Part shown: positions 55,114-64,000 of the stretch, piece by piece
How the letters are laid out: each line of letters starts with the position of its first letter
Position numbering within the stretch: the first letter of the stretch is position 1
Assembly: GCF_963676685.1 (NCBI RefSeq)
Contig: NC_092351.1
Coordinates: 41,654,733 to 41,718,732, forward strand
Length of the DNA stretch: 64,000 bases
Direction: 5' to 3'
Origin: Mytilus edulis
Lineage: Eukaryota; Mollusca; Bivalvia; Mytilida; Mytilidae
Notes under the pieces: generated by a model
Database searches by the model: none
What the model saw: only the letters and a program-made list of their open reading frames with translations
What the model was told of the DNA's origin: nothing
Translations under genes and position numbers: made by a program

Positions 55114-55332
55114 TCAATAGTTTAAGACCTTTAATTTAAGGTCAATGTCAGGTGCTGAGTTGAATGGTGGTAGTCCCATGTCTCTACGACTTCCGGTTCT
55201 CAAGTTTGGTATTGCATCATATATTTGATGATTCATTGTGACCTCGATGAACTTCGGATTTGTCTGAAATGTTTTTTCTACAATGTTGTCCTTTAACTGC
55301 AGATCATTTATTACTTGGAAGATTTGATATAT
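55114..55332 (-). CDS. Candidate 3'-terminal coding exon of an unknown gene
   Basis: Minus strand. An AG (TAAGGCAG) precedes 55332, followed by 72 codons in phase 0 and a TGA at 55116-55114. Composition is protein-like and base use is more balanced than the surroundings. It contains NHQIYDAIPNLRTGSRRD and LPPFNSAPDIDL. The YDAI could be a tyrosine-based YxxI motif, so a receptor tail is conceivable, but no domain is recognised. A second AG (ATCTGCAG) lies 36 nt inside in the same phase. No upstream exons were found to 64 kb. Confidence 0.35.
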   Translation of the reverse strand: MYQIFQVINDLQLKDNIVEKTFQTNPKFIEVTMNHQIYDAIPNLRTGSRRDMGLPPFNSAPDIDLKLKVLNY

Positions 55333-55796
55333 CTGCCTTAGTTTAAGAGATAATTCAGTTTAAAGTTTTGCAAGCGGAGGCATGTATTTCTGAATTAACA
55401 ATAGATTACCACCTAAAATTTGATGAAATTGAAGAGTTAAACATGGTTATATGTTAGAACAAATACCAAAAACATTCAATGAAAAATTTACCTAAACAAT
55501 TTATTTGAAATGTTCATGTTTTGCATTGACTTTGTAAGTTTCATAAACTCTATTTATATAATTGATATTGCATCATTTTTGGCACTTTGCCGAATGGGGT
55601 CATCTGATATATCAAATTGAAGGTCTTAATGAGCTCTACTCAAAAATGAAAATTTTAAACCCCTTTTTGTCCAAGTGGGAAAAGTGAGGTAATTTAGAGC
55701 AAATAATCAAACTTCTCAGATGGTTGGGTTGTCGCAAATCAAATGGAAGTCCATAAAGCGTACATTACATATATCAAATTGACGTCTCCAAACTAG

Positions 55797-56588
55797 AGGC
55801 TCTAAAGAGCCTGTGTCGCTCACCGTGGTCTATGTGAATATTAAACAAAGGAGGCATTTGAATTCATGACAAAATTGTGTTTTGGTGATGGTGATGTGTT
55901 TGTACATCTTACTTTACTGAAATTTTTTGCTGCTTACAATTATTTCTATCTATATTGAACTTGGCCTAGTAGTTTCAGTGAAAAATGTTAGTTAACAAAT
56001 TTTATGAAAATTGTTAAAAATTTAATATAAAGGACAATAACTCCTTAGGGGGTCAATTGATCATTTTGGTCATGTCGACTTATTTCTAGGTCTTACTTTG
56101 CTGTACATTGTTGCTGTTTACAGTTTATCTCTATCTATAATAATATTCAAGATAATAACAAAAAACAGCACAATTTCCTTAAAATGACCAATTCAGTGGC
56201 AGCAACCTAACAGTGGGTTGTCCAATCAATCTGAAAATTTCATGGCAGATAGATCTTGACCTGATGAACAATTTTACCCCATGTCAGATTTGCTCTAAAT
56301 GCTTTGGTTTTTGAGTTATAAGCCAAAAACTGCATTTTACCCCTATGTTCTATTTTTAGCCATGGCGGCCATCTTGGTTGGTTGACCGGGTCACCAGACA
56401 CATTTTTTAAACTAGATACCCCAATGATGATTGTGGCCAAGTTTGGTTAAATTTGGCCCAGTAGTTTCAGAGGAGAAGATTTTTGTAAAAGTTAACGACG
56501 CCAGACGACGGACGACAGACGACGGACGACGGACGCCGGACGCCAAGTGCTGAGAAAAGCTCACTTGGCCCTTTGGGCCAGGTGAGCT
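55797..56588. mobile_element. Foldback-type non-autonomous DNA element
   Basis: The left end carries the hairpin AGGCTCT-aa-AGAGCCT (55797-55812) and GCTCACC (55818-55824). The right end carries GGTGAGC (56581-56587) and a 14-bp hairpin around TTT (56558-56588). Internal landmarks: GACAAAATTGTGTTTTGGTG, two ~200-bp related halves (TTGGCC-AGTAGTTTCAG), AGCCATGGCGGCCATCTTGG, then a GACGGACGAC tract (56494-56544). No ORF of interest. Very abundant in mussels by recognition. Confidence 0.82.
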
Positions 56589-56916
56589 AAAAATGGTACA
56601 AAAAAATCCAGTTCTTTCCAAAGTGAATCAATTTTAAAAAGTTTCTAATGGGAATAAGGAATAAGTTTAAGACAATATTTGTGGTTTACTAGTATATCCT
56701 GCAATAGTTTTTCAAATGCCAATTATTGATTTTAGCATTTGCAATACAAAAGGTTTAGAAATATACTTAAATATAGTCAGATATGTCGGTAACATGAAAG
56801 AATCTTGAGTAACAGCACAACGGTAACAGGACAGAGTTGGTAACAGAAAGGATTTTTCTGCTTTATTTTAAAGTTTAAGAAAAATACATAATTTTAAATT
56901 GGTCACAATAGGAAGA

Positions 56917-57022
56917 TAACACAGTGTCAGATTTGCTCTAAATGCTTTGGTTTTTGAGTTATAAGCCAAAAACTGCATTGTACCCCTATGTTCTTTTTTT
57001 AGCCATGGCGGCCATCTTGGTT
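56917..57022 (+). repeat. Partial copy of the foldback element's interior
   Basis: GTGTCAGATTTGCTCTAAAT through AGCCATGGCGGCCATCTTGG nearly equals 56282-56380. Confidence 0.9.
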
Positions 57023-57402
57023 TGGCTTGGGTCATTGAGTGCAAAAAATAAATTTTTGATTTAAGATAAGGTTGTCGTATATCACATGAAAGGTCTTATC
57101 GTTTACATTTCAAATATTTCAAATTCATAAGTTGGATGGGTTTATTTGGTGCAAAAATCAAACTTTCTACAACTGGTGTTGTCGCAATTCAAACGAAAGA
57201 TCATCAAGTCTACATTACATATATCATATTTTCAATCTTGAATTGTAAGCGAATTGGGTCATTAAGTGTAAAAAGCGGAAAGTTTCAGAGAGTGTGCTTG
57301 TCGTATATCAATCGAAAGGTTGACTCGTGCGAACTACATTACGAAAATATCACTTTTACAGGAAAGACCTTTCAATTGTTTTACAAAAAAATGAGATACT
57401 AG

Positions 57403-59660
57403 TTATATTTTGTTTTGCTTTTAATAAATTTGTGCATATGAAACAAAACTGGTGCAAATGAAGTAAACAATCAACATCAATCATGCTGCTTTCAAAATAA
57501 CAGGGATAGATTAGTATATTGCTTCCTCCCCAGGATCATGTAGACAAATGTTGCATTCTAAAACTTGAAACGTGTTAAAAATAAAGAATCTTTATCCTTT
57601 CTAAAATGGGTATTTTTCTTTTTTCGGTGTCAATATTCTTTGAAATAATAAGCCTTCTTCATATTCAGTCAATTCAATTTTGGGAATACACACTCATTCA
57701 TATAAATAATCTAAACGAATATATATCAAACAAATAGAAAAAAATATGTTTCATACCTATGCATTTAAAAATAGTCTTAGTATGACGGGGCTCAAGATAT
57801 GAATGACTATTTATCTCTATCTATATAGACATTTAAATATTTTTAAATATAATTACGTGATTGCATGTATCTATCTGTAGATTTGTATGAAAGTATGCAT
57901 TTAGAAAAAAAATAGGTTATTCATTTGCATTCCTATCAAACAATTATTCTATTAAGTATGCTTCAAATCGATTCCAGGACATTGTAAATGACACCTTTTC
58001 ATTACGCCATGTTACTAGTACTACAATGCTTTACTGTCTAAAAAGAATTTGTCATTGGTTTTTTTTTGCTTCAATGTTATGTTATGATATTTTATAGACT
58101 TTATGTATGCTTGCAGAAATCAACGCTATTAGATAGTAGTGGACACTCTTTTTAAACATTTCGTTTTTTGTGTGGATTCCCACTATGTCATTTTGACATG
58201 TTGAACTACTTTAAGGACACGTCAACTTTAATATGAAATGAAACAAAAATGTGTCCCTTTATCGTAAGAACCGTTTTTATTAGTGAAAACTGACGAACAA
58301 CACTTATATGTATTGCAATTCGTGCTATAAAAGTATCCTACTTACTATTTCATCATATCAACTATAAGAGAAACGGTTATTGTCTGAAATAATAACCAAT
58401 CGAATTGTTGGTCAAACCTATATTTCGTTCAAAATTTACTTAAAGTAATAATTTCTCCACAAAATATATAGAAAGTGAAAGATTGACTTCAATTTTATTC
58501 TAAAAACTTCAAAATACTTACTCTCAAACGTGTGTTCCGAGAATTCCTTTTTTAAAAGTATTTAATTAATAATTCACAAATTGGCATATACCCAATACAG
58601 TAACATGACTCGATCGGTTATGCTTGATAATCATTACCTAGTAAGATTTGATCATAGTTTGCAAATTCAATGGAAAAATAATAAGTTTGTTAAAAAAAAT
58701 TAAAGAACTGTTCATACATAAGAGTTAGAATACTGCGTACTATTATTAAATTCTAACGACATTTACAAGGCCTGGAAGTTCCCTCTTATGCAAACATAGT
58801 ATTCATCCTGCACTGGCTGAACAAATTACTGAATGGCAAATCTGATAAACTGAGAGAACATGGGTAAAAATAAAATAAAATAAAATGAAGTTTCGGTAAT
58901 ACACGAGTGACACGATGCCCTGTTTTATGATTTTTTTTCCATGAATGTACGTAGCGACTAAATGTCTCCCATTGACATTAAAATGCAATAAGGGAAAGAG
59001 TAACAAAGCATGCACAGGAACACTCAAAATTTGAAAATATACAGGTACGTCGTCATATTTGCAATAGCCATGCAGGGAATAAACAGGGATATACTCACTA
59101 AAGTAATATATAATAAACGCTTTTCTACAAGAACTAACTTGATGTTCACATATTTACGATATTTAAAATAATATGTTAAGGTATTGCAATGCTACTATCA
59201 ATAACAAACAGGATCACACGTTAACAAAACTTACGTAGTCATCTCTTAGAACAAAGATGTCTTATGTTTTATTGTTTAGCCAGCTACACAATCAGTATTT
59301 TTGTCATTTTACTTGTTTCCATCTATTATAATTAAGTAAAAGAACAATACGAAAATTGTAAATAATGGGAATTGACATATTATGAAATATTTGTATGCAA
59401 TGATATACTAGGCACATTTATTGAATTGTTATACTTTGTTGCATTATTTGGGATTTGCTTCGGTTTGTTAAAATCTATAAAGTTCTATTCGCAAAGTGAA
59501 TAGCATTCATTTATAAAAGAGGAGATTTAAAATAGTATTTTGTTGTTTGCAGCCATTCGTGTTTCAATCTATTAAAATAAGATCCAAAACATAACCGGAG
59601 TATTATTGACTTGCCATCAAATAATTCAACCTCATTTGAAAGCATATATACTTTTTAATA
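57403..59660. other. Unassigned AT-rich sequence
   Basis: Only short frames. A small (TAAAA)n run occurs at 58867-58887. Confidence 0.4.
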
Positions 59661-59664
59661 TAGG

Positions 59665-59755
59665 TATAGAAAGATGTGGTATGAGTGCCAATGAGACAAC
59701 TCTCCATCCAAATAACAATTAATAAAAATAAACAAGTATAGGTCAAGGTACGGTC
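59665..59755 (+). repeat. SINE-like mussel repeat fragment
   Basis: AGAAAGATGTGGTATGAGTG, CCAATGAGACAACTCTCC and AAGTATAGGTCAAGGTACGG. Confidence 0.78.
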
Positions 59756-62700
59756 TTTTTATAGTCAAACTTTTATGTGTCTAGATTTATTTAACTTTGT
59801 TTTTAAATCTAAAGTTTTATTTCACTTTAAGGATGCTTCCAATATTCTTAATATTTCTCGTACTCGAGTGAATTGATTATCGATTCTTACTCGAATGTTT
59901 TTGACATGTCAAAAACTCTCGGTAGAAAGTCAGATCGATGAAGAGTAAGGTAGACTATCCCGAGCATGCTTGTCGATTGAGTTAGACCAGTCTCCCGATC
60001 ACGTAATTTGTCTTGATCGGGCTTGTTCGAGTTGATCTGATCGGCAGTGTGAACCTAGCTTAAACGACTGCGTTCAGACAATGATAGGACATTCCAGATA
60101 ATTGAGGATAGTAATCCGACTTTTTCACTTTTCGTGTCGTATCACTGTCTGATCTCAAACGGGAGCAATAATCGACAATGTGTGAACCCCGCATTAGAAA
60201 ACTGTCTTCATATTCGGGATTACCAGGTTCTGTCGGAACGCCAACCTATCACAGTCTTACAGTCTTGTGTACCGCATGGCTTTCTTTGGGCTAAATAATA
60301 TAATGTTCTGTTATTGTTGGGACTCTGATGTGGGCATCATATCGAATTTTGTATTTTAGAACAAAATAGTTCCGGAATGGTTATGGCAAAGACGGTTCAA
60401 AAGATCTGGATACAATCTGGACTCAATCGGCAAAAAAAAAACAGCTATGAAAAATTCAACAGCTTTAGATTTTAAACTAGATATTACTTACACTTCGGGA
60501 GATCATATTAGACCTCCCCTGTTGAGGAAAATTGGTATGACTGCCAATGAAATTAATTCAATTAAGACCCAAAGACATAAAAGTTTGCAGCTATATATAC
60601 TGCTATCTTATAATATAGACTATACAAACATTTTAATCAATACATGTTTTATGACAACTACGTTTTTGAATCTGAAATAAATTTTCTTGATCACTGACAA
60701 AAAAGAAACTAGCCAAAACCTTGCAGTGGTTAGAAAACAAAAGTGTGTTCTATAGTTCACTTGAAGATTCTATAAAAATAAAGAAAAACATTAAATAAAA
60801 ATACTTTTGTTTCATTTTCGATATGATATTGTACCTACCTTCAACAGGGATATAAAATGTTTGGAAAGAAAAGGTTATTTCCGAATTTGTTATTTACTTC
60901 TTTGGAAATCACCTGTTACCTGTGAGCATTGGACAAAGGGAGGTAGCTCAAAGTAATTTTTAATTGAAAATTTTAACTTTGTTGATGGTTTAAATCACCT
61001 ACCCAGTCAGGTAAAGATATATTATATAAATTAATATGCCACTTCTTCATTCGTCATAGCCCAAATAAATGAAATCTGAGTAGCAGAGTTAAAAAAAAAA
61101 AGAAGGTTTATTTAATAAAACCATGAATATAACAACTTAAAATCGGTATAAAAAACAGCTTTATATAGAGGAATAAATTACCAGTCAATAAATGGTTGAG
61201 GTAACATATATTAGGATTGTCCCATTTCTTCATGTGAAATGCAAGGATTTAAATATATATATAAACATTAGACTTGCTGCAAGCTCCTTATTTTTTCTCT
61301 TTAAAATGAAGCTGTAATATGAATGTTTGGTGAACAACAAGCCAGATAAGACACAAATACCTAAAGACATTTAATTGGTATATTCCGACTCCTGTATACA
61401 GTACATAGACAGCTCTATTTTATATCAAGAAAGAAACTTGTCTCTTTTAACAATTTAGGAAGTCTTGTCTACTGTTCCTTACTGTTTCCATCCACTTGAG
61501 AAAAAATAAACAATGGTAACTACAACCCTGTTCCCCATGAAGAACAGTAACTGTTTAACCTTCCATTCACCAATGGTATTGCTCAAATTTAGGATTTCTG
61601 TGCAATGTTTTGTCTGCACTGATCTTATTTGCTTGCTGACTCTTTATGTATCTGATCTTTTATTCCATCTTTAGTGTTTTAAGAAAAGTTGTTGCAAAAG
61701 AATGAAACTATATATACCGTAGATGCAGGTCCTTAATTAAGTCTATAGATTTTTCTATTTAATCTTTTTCAAAAAGTTCTGGTAAAGAATTGTCTATTTC
61801 TTTACAAAGCAGAAAAGTAAACGGCTTCTACCACTAAACATGGTCAGACAGAACCCAATTGAGAGCAAGTTATCAACCTGATATGCCTGTGATGTAAAAA
61901 ACAATAACTGTATTAATTATTTAATTAGTTTATTTCTCTTGATGATATAGAAATGATAACAGCACCTTAAATAAAACTTCAACATCTTAATAATATGTTA
62001 AAACAGTATGTTGATTCAACTGCATCTTTTTGTTTCTTTAGTTCATATCCTAGTACAAACTCTTTTCAATAACTTAATATTACATATAAATATTCTTAAA
62101 GATATACGGAAGAGATTTCATTTCAATAGTCATTTGTGATATATATAACTGATGTTAAAACATGTTTCATCTCAAAAACATAATCAAGATAGAAGTGGAA
62201 AATATCTAGCATTTATAGAAATAACTGTAATTTGAATTTGGCTATAGGTTTATGGACAGTCAGCCAATTAACATGAGGCTGTATTGACTTTTTGTTCATT
62301 GAAAAATTGAAATTTGTGTAGTCTTAAAATGAAAAATCACCTTTGCATAAAGTTATGTTTCCAATTTTTTATTTAATTCAAATTCAATAATAGTTATATT
62401 TAATAAAATGTAGCACAAACTATCTTTATTGTTCTAAAATCAGAACTTTTTAAATTTAAATAGCTTATGTGGTACATAACTATCATATTTTAAACTGTTT
62501 TCAGATCTTAAAATTTTGAAAAAGTAAAAAAAAACAAGGATACTGAATGGAAGTTTTCTTTTCCCATAAATTATTAAAATATCTCAAGATGTAGTCTCAT
62601 TTAATAATGACAAAAAACAATATTATTTCAATGGTAGTGACCTTCATTAAATTCTATACATTGATACACATTCATTATCATAATAAACCTGAATAAGCTA

Positions 62701-63298
62701 TGTATGCAATACATTTATATTTAAATCCTTTCATGAAATATCTTTTCATCCATCTGTCATGAAACAATTCAAGATAGCCTTGCTATAAATGAATTAATCG
62801 TTCTCAATAACATCAAGTTCTGTAAGATTAACATGTCATTTTATAACTTAAGTTAGAAGTAAGTACACACCAATGTCCACTTTCATAAGCTTTTACTCCA
62901 TTCTCTTTTGTAGAATACATAACAATATTCATAAAAATCCACAAATATCATATAAATAATCACGTGTTTAAAGACATACCGTAGCATAAACATGAGTTTC
63001 AACAAAGTCTGATTCTACGATAATGTTGAAGACAGCAAAAACCAAACAACCAAACTTTACTGAGTCTGATTATATTTCCCGGGAATGCATGGAGAAGCAT
63101 AAATTAAAAGTTAAAGAGAAATCTAACAATATCATATACATGTATTTTAAATTTTAAATTAATATGGACAGAAGACAGTTTTAACAGTATATACACACAT
63201 TTAGCACTGTTGATGTTTATTCATTTGTTCATTACAGGGCGTTGTTTTAAGTTATGTTTTGTCCTAAACTTAAAGTGGTCTCAGAGAGAAAATAATGT
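59756..63298. other. Mostly unassigned; one 20-bp palindrome
   Basis: GTTTTTGACATGTCAAAAAC at 59897-59916 is a perfect palindrome. A GC-richer stretch 59865-60200 (ATCGGGCTTG, GTGTGAACCTAGC, GTGTGAACCCCGC) may be a decayed repeat. A 77-codon frame at 60447-60680 has no recognised domain. Confidence 0.35.
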
Positions 63299-63510
63299 TA
63301 CTGTGGATTCATTTATTTTCGTGGGTACCAATTTTCGTGGTTTGAGGAAAACTTACATATTCGTGGATATTTAATTTCGTGGTTTTGGCAAAGTCTACAC
63401 TCATTCCTTTACAAAATTTGTATTTCGTTGAACATTTGAATTCGTGGTTCTCCTGTACCCACGAAATCCACGAAAATTGGTATCCAACGAATATTAATGA
63501 ATCCACAGTA
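63299..63510. mobile_element. MITE with perfect 15-bp TIRs
   Basis: TACTGTGGATTCATT (63299-63313) and AATGAATCCACAGTA (63496-63510). The sub-terminal TCGTGG/CCACGAA motifs are also inverted (TTTTCGTGGGTACCAATTTTC versus its complement near 63460-63486), so the whole 212-bp unit can fold. TA at both outer ends is a possible TA target duplication, as in Tc1/mariner-type elements. Confidence 0.9.
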
Positions 63511-64000
63511 CATGATTATCAACACTTATGTTTCTTTCCCGGACCTTTTACCACCTAACCGTTTAGGTTGCAAGATAATAAAAAAAACTGTTTTAAATAT
63601 CAGTTACTACTGATATTTGATCAAGTTTACTTAAAATGAAATTGTCAATCTTGTTACAATGATGCTGTTAAAATATTCTACATGGTACACATAAAGATGG
63701 AGGATTCTGAATATGGAATATTTAGGCCAGTGCTTAAAACAGCAAATGGAAATCTAAATCAACCTTGCAATCTACAAAATGTCTGGAGTGAGAAAAATAT
63801 GTAACAAAGAAATAATGAACAAACATGTCAAACTTGTATGTACCCACTATATATATAGAATCATATGCAAAACAGTGTGGCTGTGGCCATTGATTGACGT
63901 CCTAAATTATCCCATTGACTGATACAGATTATGTCAATGTTTGTCTGCAACGACCACTGCTCACTATGTACTTGTTAAAGACACTTAAACTGTGGGGTTA

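Larger units (their letters stand above)
55740..57330. repeat. Diverged repeat pair flanking a foldback element
   Basis: TTGTCGCAA-TCAAA-G-A followed by TACATTACATATATCA occurs at about 55730-55783 and 57178-57230, with further looser copies of 'GTCGTATATCA-GAAAGGT' at 57075 and 57300. The foldback element 55797-56588 lies between. Confidence 0.5.

Overview
The window looks like nuclear DNA from a bivalve mollusc, most likely a marine mussel (Mytilus group). It is AT-rich, has no operons or dense gene arrangement, and is packed with interspersed repeats that I recognise as mussel-type families: the 'bad-tempered' GACGG-rich foldback elements, CGT-rich TIR elements, tRNA-derived SINE-like units, Penelope-like RT elements with a long conserved 3' tail, and Ty3/gypsy elements. 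The organism call rests on repeat recognition and is an inference.

Layout. 0-1.6 kb: nothing recognised. 1.9-10.2 kb: a 5'-truncated, decayed Ty3/gypsy retrotransposon (gag zinc knuckle, protease, RT, RNase H, integrase, an accessory zinc-finger/coiled-coil ORF, then a 545-bp 3' LTR with 9-bp inverted ends). Its RT is split by a 2.4-kb insertion that contains a long direct repeat. 11.2-29.4 kb (with a possible first exon at 40.5 kb): a minus-strand immunoglobulin-superfamily receptor gene. It is assembled from exons with canonical splice sites and mutually consistent phases: V-type Ig domain, second Ig-like domain, transmembrane exon, short tail. Its proposed introns are full of repeats: three copies of a Penelope-like RT element tail, an inverted duplication (14.4-15.4 versus 23.7-24.5 kb) and tandem duplications.

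29.8-41 kb: a 1.84-kb TIR element with internal tandem arrays, a LINE C-terminal fragment split by a second TIR element with 168-bp tandem repeats, two copies of another dispersed repeat, and a degenerate hammerhead-ribozyme-like sequence. 42.77-50.82 kb: the most striking feature, an 8-kb insertion bounded by a 4-bp target-site duplication and TG...CA ends. It carries an uninterrupted gypsy pol on the minus strand head-to-head with an uninterrupted env-like (F-type fusion glycoprotein) ORF on the plus strand, followed by a 2-kb LTR-like block. It sits inside a tRNA-derived SINE, which itself sits inside another repeat whose empty site is visible nearby.

51-57 kb: SINE/host-element copies, a Penelope-like fragment with RT fused by deletion to a GIY-YIG endonuclease, a possible 3'-terminal coding exon of an unknown gene, and a foldback DNA element. 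57-64 kb: mostly unrecognised AT-rich DNA, one dispersed repeat fragment and a perfect 212-bp TIR element (MITE).

Host genes are sparse: one good candidate (the Ig receptor) and one or two orphan exons. All family names come from motif recognition by eye; no searches were run.
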